Shown here one piece after another: positions 7,482-16,130 of a stretch of 40,606 nucleotides of DNA. How positions within the stretch are numbered: the first letter of the stretch is position 1; each line of letters starts with the position of its first letter. Source of the DNA: Fidelibacterota bacterium TCS56 (lineage in GTDB: Bacteria; Fidelibacterota; Marinisomatia; Marinisomatales; TCS56); the NCBI GenBank assembly GCA_001577055.1, contig LSCG01000006.1:1-40606 (forward strand), given 5' to 3'. The position numbers were made by a program, and so were the translations under genes. Below the pieces are notes generated by a model. It saw only the letters and a list, made by a program, of their open reading frames with translations, did no database searches and was not told where the DNA came from.

Positions 7482-8488
7482 TCGTGTCGTTTCTTGTGAT
7501 ATTCTTCAGTATTGAAACGAGATTCATCGTCCGGTTCTTCTTTGGGCTTGGACGGACGCTTACGGCGGCGCGGGGCCGGCCGGGATTCTTCCTCGATGTG
7601 GAATTCTTCCGATAACACCTTGCGGGTGCCGCTGCCACGTCGTGGTTTTGACCGCCCTGAGGAACGCTTACTGCGGGCTCGGGGCCGGGGTTTGGGCACG
7701 TCTTCCATGCTTACGCCATCGTCGCTGGCCAAGTTGGGTACTTCCTCATCCGGAATATCTTCTTCCTTAATTTCACCCTTGATTTCGCTCTCATCAAATG
7801 AGAACATGGCCGGATTGTACAGGCCATAAAGCGCGCCGTAACCGCGGGTAATGCCATTACCAATCCCAAGGTAGTTGGGTAAAATGAAATTGGTACGGAA
7901 CTCACCATTGAAAGCGCCCCAGTAAGTTTCATCCACCGTTTTAGGGAACAGGGATGTGAGACTCAAGCGGGTAAATACTTTCTCTTCCAGTTGCATACCC
8001 ATTTCGCGCGCCAGGAAGACGATGTTTTGACTCAGCAGCCGGCTCAGATAATTCATTTTCTCCATGCTGTTGAGATAACGGTAACGGATACCGGTAGTCT
8101 GATTAAGGGCGATCCAGGGGGTAATGAACCGGTAACGAATCATGCGGGTGATTGGTCTGAATAAATCATCCCTTTCCTCCAAATCGACATCCAGCACCTG
8201 GAAGGTGATATTGCCGAAATCCAGGAAATCAAATTTATCCGCCATCGCCATAATTGAATCTACACCCTCGTTAATTCCAACGACATATATCTGTTCGTTC
8301 AGAATTTTTACCTGAACCCGGGGATATAAAAACCGATCACGATAGCGCCCATCCAGCAGCGGGATGATTTCCTCATCCGGGTACTGGCGCATGAAAACAC
8401 CTTTTACCTGGTACGGCGTCTTTTTAACCGGTTTATCGGTTATAATCTTCAGCGTTACTGTTCGTATCGCAGGACTTGAAGATTCCAT
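7475..8488 (-). CDS. Cas6b-like (RAMP-fold) protein with a charged tail, not linked to CRISPR
   Basis: The protein has 337 residues. Residues 8-225 resemble Cas6-family CRISPR endoribonucleases of the Cas6b type by my reading. An N-terminal beta-rich part ends in YPRVQVKIL and IYVVGINEGVDSI, the segment RYRFITPWIALN lies at 118-129, and there is a C-terminal run FNGEFRTNFILPNYLGIG followed by the glycine-rich loop NGITRGYGALYG (211-222). In Cas6 this loop contacts RNA. The usual catalytic histidine (after PLL in the N-terminal half) is replaced by DGRYRDR, and no histidine occurs before residue 297, so cleavage by the usual mechanism is unlikely. Residues 230-337 are a low-complexity tail, first acidic and then rich in R, K, P and S, which looks disordered and nucleic-acid binding. 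GAGGAG precedes the ATG. It lies 44 bases after rho and overlaps the aminotransferase start. I infer an RNA-binding role; the function is unknown. Confidence 0.72.
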   Translation of the reverse strand: MESSSPAIRTVTLKIITDKPVKKTPYQVKGVFMRQYPDEEIIPLLDGRYRDRFLYPRVQVKILNEQIYVVGINEGVDSIMAMADKFDFLDFGNITFQVLDVDLEERDDLFRPITRMIRYRFITPWIALNQTTGIRYRYLNSMEKMNYLSRLLSQNIVFLAREMGMQLEEKVFTRLSLTSLFPKTVDETYWGAFNGEFRTNFILPNYLGIGNGITRGYGALYGLYNPAMFSFDESEIKGEIKEEDIPDEEVPNLASDDGVSMEDVPKPRPRARSKRSSGRSKPRRGSGTRKVLSEEFHIEEESRPAPRRRKRPSKPKEEPDDESRFNTEEYHKKRHEW

Positions 8489-8532
8489 TGCTACTCCTCT
8501 TACTATAATTAACTTAACAGATTAGTAAGTCG

Positions 8533-9780
8533 TCACTGACTCATTGTATTGAGAAATTCCTCATTGGTTTTAGTGCGTTTTATCCGCTCCTGGAGAAATT
8601 CCATAGCTTCTATAACGTTCATTTCGTTGAGCAATTTGCGCAAAATCCACAAACGAGCCAATTCTTTTTTATTCAACAGCAGTTCTTCCTTGCGGGTGCC
8701 GGAACGAATCAGGTCGAAAGAGGGAAAGATTCGTCGGTCACTCAGCCGCCGGTCCAGGACCAGTTCCATGTTGCCGGTCCCTTTGAACTCCTCAAAAATC
8801 ACGTCGTCCATACGGCTGCCGGTATCGATCAAGGCCGTGGCTATAATTGTAAATGTTCCACCTTCTTCGGTGTTCCGGGCGGCTCCGAGAAACTGTTTGG
8901 GTTTTTTCAAGGCGTTGGTGTCAATGCCACCCGACATGATCTTTCCGCTGTGCGGTATTATTGTATTATGCGCCCTGGCCAGACGGGTAATACTGTCTAA
9001 TAGAACGACCACATCCTTGCCAAACTCAACTGAACGTTTGGCTTTTTGCAAAGCCATATCCGCCACCGATACATGGCGCTCCGGCGGTTCATCGAAAGTC
9101 GAACTGACCACATCCGCATCAACGTGGCGCTTCATATCGGTGACCTCTTCTGGACGCTCATCGATCAACAGCACAATCATTTCCGTATCAGGATGGTTGG
9201 CGCGAATTGCATTGGCGATTTTTTGCAGGAGGATTGTTTTCCCGGTTTTAGGCTGGGCCACAATCAGGGCGCGCTGGCCTTTTCCAATGGGAGCAAACAA
9301 ATCCAGTATGCGGGTGGATATATCCTTGGGGTCAGATTCCAGATTATAACGCTCTTCCGGGTGATAAGGCGTGAAATTATCAAACAGGATGGCCTGTTTT
9401 AACTGCTCCGGGAGAAAACCATTAACCTGGTCAACTTTCAATAAGGCATAAAACCGCTCTTTTTCCTTTGGGGGCCTGATTTCACCATTTACCAGGTGAC
9501 CGGTACGCAGACCGAAGCGTTTGATCTGCGAGGGGCTGACATAAATATCATCAGGGCCCGGCAGATAATTAAAATCGGGACTGCGCAAAAAACCATAGCC
9601 GTCAGGCAGCACTTCCAGCACACCGGTGGCGCGTAATGCTTCATCCTTAGATTTCTGGGTTTCCAGAATTTTTACAATTAATTCCTGCTTGCGCCGACCC
9701 GAATATCCCTGTACACCCAGGTCTTGAGCGAGCTTGGTCAGGTCCTTTATTTTTAATGCCTGGAGCTCGTTAACATCCAT
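8533..9780 (-). CDS. rho: Transcription termination factor Rho
   Basis: Rho is a hexameric RNA-dependent ATPase that loads on C-rich untranslated RNA and dislodges RNA polymerase. The protein has 415 residues, near the E. coli length. It has an N-terminal helical Rho-N domain (1-45), a cold-shock-like RNA-binding domain ([20 protein letters not shown], 53-72), Walker A AQPKTGKT at 175-182, Walker [11 protein letters not shown], the Q-loop segment [13 protein letters not shown] and the C-terminal [18 protein letters not shown]. There is no large insertion. GAAGGA lies 7-12 bases before the ATG. An 84-base leader separates it from folC and holds a terminator-like hairpin. Rho genes often autoregulate through their leaders. 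Confidence 0.97.
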   Translation of the reverse strand: MDVNELQALKIKDLTKLAQDLGVQGYSGRRKQELIVKILETQKSKDEALRATGVLEVLPDGYGFLRSPDFNYLPGPDDIYVSPSQIKRFGLRTGHLVNGEIRPPKEKERFYALLKVDQVNGFLPEQLKQAILFDNFTPYHPEERYNLESDPKDISTRILDLFAPIGKGQRALIVAQPKTGKTILLQKIANAIRANHPDTEMIVLLIDERPEEVTDMKRHVDADVVSSTFDEPPERHVSVADMALQKAKRSVEFGKDVVVLLDSITRLARAHNTIIPHSGKIMSGGIDTNALKKPKQFLGAARNTEEGGTFTIIATALIDTGSRMDDVIFEEFKGTGNMELVLDRRLSDRRIFPSFDLIRSGTRKEELLLNKKELARLWILRKLLNEMNVIEAMEFLQERIKRTKTNEEFLNTMSQ

Positions 9781-9847
9781 GAGGATTTCCTTCTAGTGAA
9801 TTATGGCTTGTTATCTACAGAAAAAACCGTTGCCGGAAAATAAAATC

Positions 9848-9883
9848 TGAGACGGTAAATTACATTAAATAATACCGGTCTCA
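9848..9883 (-). terminator. Terminator-like hairpin at the folC end, upstream of rho
   Basis: On the minus strand TGAGACCGGTA pairs with TACCGTCTCA (ten pairs with one bulged base) around a 15-base AU-rich loop, and is followed by GATTTTATTTT. It overlaps the last codons of folC and lies 68 bases before the rho start codon. It probably ends the amidase-folC transcript, leaving rho under its own promoter or an attenuated one. Confidence 0.6.
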
Positions 9884-11130
9884 AAGGAAAATCCGAAACG
9901 CCTGAATACCCGGTCAGCCAGATAATGGCTGCCAAAAACCAGGCCGGGCTGTTGAGAATCAGCGGTTTTCAACAACCAATCCATGGCAACTTCAAAATCC
10001 GGCAAAGGACGACAATCGACACCGGCTTCCGACAGGCTCGCCGCCAGTTGGAAAGCATCCATCAATCCGGTATCCGGCAAGGAGGTAACCAGCAGCCCCT
10101 CCAGGCCTTTCTGCAGGGCCGCCGCCAGGCGCTTAATTTCTTTATCACTTTTCACCGCAACCACACCAACGGACTGTCGGGGGTACATTCTACCCAGATT
10201 ATCCAGCACGCCGGAGATGCCATGCTCATTATGTGCGACATCATAAAAAACCGGCGGATCAGAATTGAGTCTCTGCAGCCGTCCGGGCCAGGTAACGCTG
10301 GCGAGTCCGCGGGCAATTATTGAATCGCTGATTTGCGGATCAAACAGCCGGACCGCTGCCATGGCGCAGGCGGTGTTGAGCGCCTGGTGGTGACCGATTA
10401 ACGGCGTACGGTAAGCTTGGCCGCGCCAACAAAATTCAGTGCCGGTAGCGTTGATAACTATCGGCGGCTGCGGTTCTTCCACTTCCGCCACCGGGGCCGC
10501 TAACTGCGCGGCGTAATTGTTAATTACTGTTGCCGCTTCCGGGTGTTGAGGCGCCAGGACCAGCGGTGTTTGGGGTTTGATAATACCGGCTTTTTCCACC
10601 GCAATCTTGGCCAGGCTGTCACCGAGTATTTCGGTATGATCCATTCCCACCGGCAATATTGCGGTAATGGCCGGCTCAATTACATTTGTGGAATCCAATC
10701 GTCCGCCCAAACCGGTTTCCACGACCGCCACATCCACTTCCTGTCTTTCAAAATGCCAGAACGCCATAGCCGATGTAGTTTCAAAAAAGGTGGCCTGAAT
10801 GCGCTCGATGGCCGGGCGGTATTCCTGGACAAAACGCACGATCTCCTCATCGGAAATAGGCACCCCGTTAATGCGGATACGCTCATTGAATCGTACCAGA
10901 TGGGGTGATGTGTACAAGCCAACCCGCCGACCGGCAGCTTTTAGGATTGCGGCAATCGTGGCAGCCGTGGAGCCCTTGCCGTTGGTACCGGCCAGATGAA
11001 TCGATTCCAGGCGCTGATGGGGATTACCGCAGGCTTCCAGCAATTGGCGCGAATGCTCCAACCCCACCTTGATTCCCAGTCGCTGCAAGCGGTAAAGCCA
11101 GTCCAACAGGGTGGAAAGATCATCAGGCAT
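9865..11130 (-). CDS. folC: Folylpolyglutamate synthase / dihydrofolate synthase
   Basis: This Mur-ligase-family enzyme adds glutamate to dihydropteroate and/or to folates, using ATP. The protein has 421 residues. The P-loop GTNGKGSTAATIAAIL is at about 49-64, followed by LYTSPHLVRFNERIRI, typical of FolC, and VVETGLGGRLDSTNV. GMDHTEILGDS and the downstream lysine region EKAGIIKPQTP are also present. The C-terminal domain has FYDVAHNEHGI. It starts 29 bases after the amidase gene. Whether it performs both reactions cannot be judged from sequence alone. Confidence 0.95.
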   Translation of the reverse strand: MPDDLSTLLDWLYRLQRLGIKVGLEHSRQLLEACGNPHQRLESIHLAGTNGKGSTAATIAAILKAAGRRVGLYTSPHLVRFNERIRINGVPISDEEIVRFVQEYRPAIERIQATFFETTSAMAFWHFERQEVDVAVVETGLGGRLDSTNVIEPAITAILPVGMDHTEILGDSLAKIAVEKAGIIKPQTPLVLAPQHPEAATVINNYAAQLAAPVAEVEEPQPPIVINATGTEFCWRGQAYRTPLIGHHQALNTACAMAAVRLFDPQISDSIIARGLASVTWPGRLQRLNSDPPVFYDVAHNEHGISGVLDNLGRMYPRQSVGVVAVKSDKEIKRLAAALQKGLEGLLVTSLPDTGLMDAFQLAASLSEAGVDCRPLPDFEVAMDWLLKTADSQQPGLVFGSHYLADRVFRRFGFSFETGII

Positions 11131-11159
11131 GATTCAGCAACCGACAGCCGGAAAAATGA

Positions 11160-12647
11160 CTATCCTTTAGCCAGTTCCGTTTCCCGGGAATTTTTAAACT
11201 CTATAATTGCTTTATATAAGGCTTCGGCAATCTCCTGGCGGTAGGACGGCCGGCGTAATTGTCGCTCCTCCTGGGCATTGGATAGGAAGCCCGCCTCAAC
11301 CAGGACATTAGGCATACTGGCACCGATCAACACATAAAATCCGGCCTGTTTAACGCCACGGTTGGGACTCTTTATCTTAGCATCCAAATGGTTTTGAATT
11401 ATGGCGGCCAAATCTTCACTTTCCTTCATGAAAGCGCTCTGAGCCATAGTAGCCATAATCAGCGCTTCACCATTTAGATCGGAATAATGATTCTCCTGCT
11501 CCTCCAGCTTGATAACCTCGTTTTCACGGGCTGCCACTTCGATGGCGTCATCGGTTTTTCCCGGCCGTAATAAATAGGTCTCAAATCCCCTGATTTTCCG
11601 ATTGGTGGAAGAATTCACATGTACGCTGACAAAAAGTTTACCGTTGTTGGCATTGGCGATTTTGGGTCGCTCGGCGATGGGGATAAAAACATCCTCATCA
11701 CGGGTATAGACCACACGAATATTGGTGTTCTTTTCCAGCAACAGACCCAGCCGCTTTACCAGGTCCAGGGTGATATCTTTCTCTTTAGTTCCTTTTCGAC
11801 CCACGGTTCCGCCATCTTTGCCACCATGACCCGCATCCAATACGACTGTATCCAGATACCAGCGTTCGCGCACATTTTTCAGGCGTGCCATGCTATCCAC
11901 CACCGGCGTGCGCAGGGTAATCACAATTTCAGAGGGGTCGCGATTCTGATAGAATTCCTGGCTCTCAATTTTCTGACGCAACTGAAAAGCCAGTTGTACC
12001 GATTCATCCATCTGATCGATCAGCACCCGTCGAATCGTGCGACCAAAATCGGAGCGGACCAGCGTGGTGGAATCAGCCAGGCCTCCTGCAACCGTAATGT
12101 AAAACCAGCCATTATCGTGGACAAATGAACTGAGGTTGCCTTCGGGAAAGCGGTTTTTGGTCTGCAACCGGATAATCGATCCGTTGGTTTTCTCTTCCAC
12201 GGTCATGGACACGATATTGTAGCTTACCACATCGATATCCAGCAGTTGCCGGCCCGTATTGTACGTCAGGCCGGGAATCACTACCCGGTTCAGAATGGCG
12301 AAAAAGGTCTCCGCCGGTATATAAATATCATCACCCACCAGCTTGGTGGGCGTAGGCATCTGAAAGACCTGATCATCAATAATCACATAACTGGATTGGG
12401 CGGAAATCTTTACACGGTGATTGGTAAGGTAAAGTACTATTTTCTGTCGTTCGGGATTCAAATAGTACCGGCAGGACAGAATACGCGCCAGATCAATGGT
12501 GGAAAAATACGTGCCCGGACCCCGTTCCAGGGTCTTCAACTTGTCCTGCCGCATGTCGGCTCGATACAGCACGCGGATGGGGGCGGCCGGCAGCAGAACC
12601 GAGCCCAGCAGAAAAATGATAAGCAGGTTAAGTATGACTTTCTTCAT
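11160..12647 (-). CDS. N-acetylmuramoyl-L-alanine amidase (Amidase_3) with signal peptide
   Basis: This exported zinc amidase cleaves the bond between N-acetylmuramate and L-alanine in peptidoglycan, usually for daughter-cell separation. I place the start at the ATG at 12647 (495 residues), because MKKVILNLLIIFLLGSVLLPAAP is a good signal peptide; an upstream TTG would add 16 hydrophilic residues. The N-terminal half has a copper-amine-oxidase-like segment (STIDLARILSCRYYLNPERQ) and an AMIN-like beta domain. The catalytic domain starts at VVLDAGHGGKDGG, with zinc ligands H (DAGHGG), E (TKEKD), H (VSVHVNSS) and the catalytic glutamate in VLVEAGFLSN. No PG-binding repeat follows. No Shine-Dalgarno sequence is visible before the ATG. 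Confidence 0.93.
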   Translation of the reverse strand: MKKVILNLLIIFLLGSVLLPAAPIRVLYRADMRQDKLKTLERGPGTYFSTIDLARILSCRYYLNPERQKIVLYLTNHRVKISAQSSYVIIDDQVFQMPTPTKLVGDDIYIPAETFFAILNRVVIPGLTYNTGRQLLDIDVVSYNIVSMTVEEKTNGSIIRLQTKNRFPEGNLSSFVHDNGWFYITVAGGLADSTTLVRSDFGRTIRRVLIDQMDESVQLAFQLRQKIESQEFYQNRDPSEIVITLRTPVVDSMARLKNVRERWYLDTVVLDAGHGGKDGGTVGRKGTKEKDITLDLVKRLGLLLEKNTNIRVVYTRDEDVFIPIAERPKIANANNGKLFVSVHVNSSTNRKIRGFETYLLRPGKTDDAIEVAARENEVIKLEEQENHYSDLNGEALIMATMAQSAFMKESEDLAAIIQNHLDAKIKSPNRGVKQAGFYVLIGASMPNVLVEAGFLSNAQEERQLRRPSYRQEIAEALYKAIIEFKNSRETELAKG

Positions 12648-12703
12648 TGGAACAGGAGGGGCAAAATTATCCTCTGCCAGTGATCGAATCAACAAAATGA
12701 AAT

Positions 12704-14434
12704 TTACAGGTTTACTTCAATAAAGGCTCCGGCTTCACAGGCGCTGTCTTTCCAGGGATGATCACCTTCCATAATTAACCGCAAACGGCCGGCCAGCAGA
12801 TATCCGTCAGGCTGGCGATAAATCACCCGAAGGCCGGGATACCAGCCGGTCTGCGCATACATACGGCTACGCATTTCTCCCGGCAGGTTAATATCCCAGA
12901 AATACACCCGCGCGGAATAATCGGCAACCCTGGTGTACACCAGCTCGAACTGTCCACGATAATTTCCCCGCTGGTAATTAATCTGAGCTCTGATACCTTG
13001 TCCGGTGACAGCCTTATGCCCCACACCACTGCAGGTATGGTTCATCTCCAGCTTACCACTCCGTAACTTATTCTGCTCGAGGGTCAGAATCAATTTGGTG
13101 ACTTGTCTTCTTTCGGTGAATTCGACCGCTTCCCCGAGATATCCTGTGGCGGACTGTTCTGATCGTTCCTCAGTTTTCTGTTGCACGGTGATGGCCGCTC
13201 CCTCCTTCCACCACCGCCAGCGCCAGGCATTTTCGAAACCGGTCAGAGGATCACCATACTGCTCCTGAACTTTTATTTTTTGATACAAATCACCATAAAC
13301 CGCCAGCCGGTGCCGGCCAACTTTCGCTTCCAGCGCCTGAAAAAGCCCCTGTTCGTTGGCCCCCCCGTCCCACTCCGCCAGGGGATTAGCACGAAAACCG
13401 GCAAAATCCAGAGCATACCTTCGGCCGCAAATCAGGTACCTGACAGGACCACTGTCCGACCTGACACCACCCAGCCAACCGGTGGAACCAGCCGGGTCGC
13501 GGGCCGCTTCACCGAAGATAATTATATCGGCGGCAACATAACGGGCATACAGACTGATCGATTGCTCCATATTGGCCAGCGCGGCGGTCATTCCTGACTC
13601 CAACGAATTTTGACAAAATTCTGCCGCCAGCAATCCGGTTGGCAGCCGGCGGGATTGATCTGGTACAGATAACGGCTGATCTGCCAATGCCAGATTCACA
13701 CCCAGGCAGCCTTTCTTCATGGCCAGGGCGACTCCACGCAAATTCCAGTCGGGGATAAATGATCGGTAGGGTTGAACTCCGGAACCGGTCCGTGGCAGAC
13801 TATTCACCGTTCCAAAACCTTTATAGCGGGCACTGCCGCGCCAGAAATTGAGGCCGTAGCCACTGACAAACTGGAAATCTCCGGCCAGCAATCTCAGATT
13901 ATCCCGGGCAATTTCAACCGTTGCAGCCGCCAGTTTTATCTGTCCCTCATCTTCCGGATCCCCGGAGAAATTACCGCTCACCACCAGGTTTTTGCTGATG
14001 ATACGAGAACGCCAGCGATAACGCAAAGTCGACGATTTGCTGATGCGCTGTAACAGGTGAATAGTCGGTCGCTCCACTTGCTCGACAGCCAGCAACTGCC
14101 AGACGATTTTTCCAGCCTCCGACAGGCGTTCAGACTCAACCTGCCGGCTTTCAGGATTATTGACCCTTGCCACCAGAATTTCCAGATCGGCAGTCGATAA
14201 AAAAGATAATTGCCGCAGACCGGTTTCCACCGAACGGGCCGAACCCAGCCCGGATTGCAGTTCTTCCAGAATGGCCAGGTCCTCATCCGGAAGGGGCTGC
14301 TCGGCTTCCACCGACAGCGCTTCCGTCAGGCGTTCAATCGCTGCCGTGCTTTGACCGTTGACCGGGCCAAGACAGGCTAAGACCAGCAGTATGCGATAAC
14401 GGTAAATGCTGATGTGAGGTAACCTGATATTCAA
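12704..14434 (-). CDS. Predicted outer-membrane beta-barrel protein with N-terminal helical region (HHH/ComEA-like Bacteroidota type)
   Basis: The 576-residue protein has a signal peptide ending near GPVNGQ (residue 28) and a helical region (30-125) with LSTADLEILVARVNNPESRQ, resembling degenerate helix-hairpin-helix repeats. A long beta-rich part follows. The block LLAGDFQFVSGYGLNFWRG, then PRTGSGVQPYRSF and LRGVALAM, matches a pattern I know from Bacteroidota helix-hairpin-helix outer-membrane proteins (GDYxxxFGQGLxLW ... GRGxRPYTS ... RGAA). Function is unknown. The start is a TTG, as no ATG is available near the signal peptide. The first 33 codons lie inside the end of the upstream gene in another frame. 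It precedes the amidase gene by 56 bases. Confidence 0.75.
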   Translation of the reverse strand: MNIRLPHISIYRYRILLVLACLGPVNGQSTAAIERLTEALSVEAEQPLPDEDLAILEELQSGLGSARSVETGLRQLSFLSTADLEILVARVNNPESRQVESERLSEAGKIVWQLLAVEQVERPTIHLLQRISKSSTLRYRWRSRIISKNLVVSGNFSGDPEDEGQIKLAAATVEIARDNLRLLAGDFQFVSGYGLNFWRGSARYKGFGTVNSLPRTGSGVQPYRSFIPDWNLRGVALAMKKGCLGVNLALADQPLSVPDQSRRLPTGLLAAEFCQNSLESGMTAALANMEQSISLYARYVAADIIIFGEAARDPAGSTGWLGGVRSDSGPVRYLICGRRYALDFAGFRANPLAEWDGGANEQGLFQALEAKVGRHRLAVYGDLYQKIKVQEQYGDPLTGFENAWRWRWWKEGAAITVQQKTEERSEQSATGYLGEAVEFTERRQVTKLILTLEQNKLRSGKLEMNHTCSGVGHKAVTGQGIRAQINYQRGNYRGQFELVYTRVADYSARVYFWDINLPGEMRSRMYAQTGWYPGLRVIYRQPDGYLLAGRLRLIMEGDHPWKDSACEAGAFIEVNL

Positions 14435-15158
14435 TATTAATCCATTTTAGATTTAAACTTATCACTCCAAGCAGTTGGGCCGGCGCAGTGCGATAACCCG
14501 CCGCTATCCGGCACCAGCCGGAGAGCTTCCGATCATAATTAAAAACCAGACGTCCCTGATAATCACGATCATGGGACCAGTTGACGACAACCCGATGCTG
14601 TTGGTTGCTGGTCAGGGTCAACCCGGTATGTATTGTTTTTGGAATATTGCCCTGCATTTCACTGTCCAGCCAGCAACCAAGATTATCGAAAAAACTATGC
14701 CATACCAGTTGCCGGTTGACGGCCACCTGCCAACCCAGGCCTGCCCCGTAGCCCGTCAGCGTGGGATAATTTCTGATTTGCTGTTCGAATCTTCTACCCG
14801 ACAGGAGCAGAAACAGGCTGGGGCGCAGGCGCAGGGCAATTAACCCGCCAATTGATTGTTCCCGGTACAGCTTGCTTAAACTCAGATTCCCGCTGCTTAT
14901 CCCAATCCCCAGATTTTCTTTGAGAAACAGCAATCGACAATGGTTGCGAGACAGTTCAGGCTGCCCGAATAAGGTTCCGACTGCGGTAGTTAATACCAGT
15001 CGATTGTTATTACTGTTGGAGTATAAATCAGATTCGAGCATGAACGAATTATGAATTGGGAGGGCTGAATGATAACCAAGCTCAAATGCCGCCGGGCAAT
15101 GGATGTGCAACAATAATATTAGTACCCCACAATACAACCAACGCGCCAAGATAAACAT
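14334..15158 (-). CDS. Predicted exported beta-rich envelope protein, unknown family
   Basis: The 274-residue protein has a signal-peptide-like start (ILARWLYCGVLILLLHIHCPAAFE). Alternating hydrophobic strands follow, such as NRLVLTTAVGTLFG, GLIALRLRPSLFLLLSGRRF and NLKWINIEYQV, ending in GLSLSWPGQRSKHGSD. This suggests a small barrel or beta-sandwich. I do not recognise the family. Its last 101 bases overlap the start of the next gene. GGAGG lies close to the ATG, inside a small hairpin. The pairing with the HHH-type barrel gene suggests they work together. Confidence 0.65.
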   Translation of the reverse strand: MFILARWLYCGVLILLLHIHCPAAFELGYHSALPIHNSFMLESDLYSNSNNNRLVLTTAVGTLFGQPELSRNHCRLLFLKENLGIGISSGNLSLSKLYREQSIGGLIALRLRPSLFLLLSGRRFEQQIRNYPTLTGYGAGLGWQVAVNRQLVWHSFFDNLGCWLDSEMQGNIPKTIHTGLTLTSNQQHRVVVNWSHDRDYQGRLVFNYDRKLSGWCRIAAGYRTAPAQLLGVISLNLKWINIEYQVTSHQHLPLSHTAGLSLSWPGQRSKHGSD

Positions 15159-15161
15159 CCC

Positions 15162-15174
15162 TCCGAAAATCGGA
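15162..15174 (-). promoter_or_regulatory. Small hairpin over the ribosome binding site of the 274-residue envelope gene
   Basis: On the minus strand TCCGA-TTT-TCGGA forms a 5-bp stem whose 3' arm runs into the GGAGGG just before the ATG at 15158. It could partly hide the ribosome binding site. With such a short stem this is only a suggestion. Confidence 0.35.
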
Positions 15175-15230
15175 AATATAGTTTATCCAAGTTAACACCA
15201 AACAATTAATTAGTCAAATCAACTCCGCTG

Positions 15231-16130
15231 TCAGGCTTGCCGGGCGCCGCGAATCACCGCGGCCACCACCAGGTAGCGCACCAGCCAGGGAAAAGCATAA
15301 ATCGAATAAACCAGTCGAACAAGGGCAAGCATCAGGAGATTAAACACCAACCGCCCCTTCAGACTGTGGACCCACTCACCGGCCAGTTCCTGTCGGTGTT
15401 GAGGATAAATTGCCAGCAGGCGCGGCAGATTTTCACGGCCGTAGCTCTCCATCGAACGGCAAAATTCCGCCACCGTTCGCCGGTGATGATGATAACTTAC
15501 CGCCCGAGAGGAAAACCGTAATCCCTGAGGATAAGCCTCCCACAAACGGATAGCCAAATCGGTATCTTCGCCACCGTAGGTTGTGAATGATTCATTGAAA
15601 AAACCAATCCGTTCCAAGGCGCTGAAACGAACCAGGGCATTATTAAACAGGAACCAGCGAAAATGTAATGGCTGGCTTTCGCCGCTTTGCCGGGCGCCGC
15701 GGTAAAAACTGTAAAAATATCGATCCAGGCGGTTCGCTTTTTCCTGTGGCGGCAAACGACTGTCGCCCATGGCGCCCACAACCTGTTCATCGACGATAGA
15801 GGTTAAACAACGGAGCCAGTCCTTCGCCACAGTCATGTCACCATCAAGAAACCCGACCAACTCCGACTGCGCCACACGAATTCCGGCATTACGCGCTTTG
15901 GCGCGCCCCTGGTTTTCGGTAAAATTAATAACCGCCACCCGGGGGATCGATTCTTTGGCCGCCAGAATCTTGCCGGTAGCATCGGTGGAACCATCATTGA
16001 TAAAGACAAAACTGAGTTTCTCTGCGGGATAATCCTGGGCCAGCAAATTATCGACGGACCGTGTCACCACGTGTTCCTGATTGTAAAACGGGACGATGAT
16101 GGTCACCGTGGGCAGTTTACTCACAGCCAC
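15231..16130 (-). CDS. Family 2 glycosyltransferase, membrane-associated
   Basis: The 299-residue GT-A enzyme transfers a sugar from a nucleotide-sugar donor. Its N-terminus PTVTIIVPFYNQEHVV, the INDGSTDATGKI segment and the metal-binding DGD in VGFLDGDMTVAKDW are classic family 2 features. TTYGGEDTDLAIRLWE supplies the ED motif of the acceptor region. The C-terminus holds hydrophobic stretches (FNLLMLALVRLVYSIYAF and WLVRYLVVAAVI) that probably sit on or in the inner membrane. It starts with GTG (16130 or 16124) and overlaps the upstream glycosyltransferase gene by 10 bases. The donor and acceptor sugars are unknown. Confidence 0.92.
   Translation of the reverse strand: MAVSKLPTVTIIVPFYNQEHVVTRSVDNLLAQDYPAEKLSFVFINDGSTDATGKILAAKESIPRVAVINFTENQGRAKARNAGIRVAQSELVGFLDGDMTVAKDWLRCLTSIVDEQVVGAMGDSRLPPQEKANRLDRYFYSFYRGARQSGESQPLHFRWFLFNNALVRFSALERIGFFNESFTTYGGEDTDLAIRLWEAYPQGLRFSSRAVSYHHHRRTVAEFCRSMESYGRENLPRLLAIYPQHRQELAGEWVHSLKGRLVFNLLMLALVRLVYSIYAFPWLVRYLVVAAVIRGARQA

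Noticed and set aside
6672-7499. Plus-strand open frame of 275 codons
   Set aside because: It is antisense to the aminotransferase, whose active-site lysine and NPTGG motifs are clear. The antisense translation has no domain or ribosome binding site.
8549-9349. Plus-strand open frame of 266 codons
   Set aside because: It lies wholly opposite rho, whose conserved motifs are unambiguous. The translation is S/R-rich low-complexity without recognisable motifs.
15175-15225. Bacteroidota-type promoter (TTTG ... TATATTTC) upstream of the 274-residue gene
   Set aside because: The -7 element lacks its final G and the spacing is at the edge of the range. A match this weak is expected by chance in AT-rich DNA.
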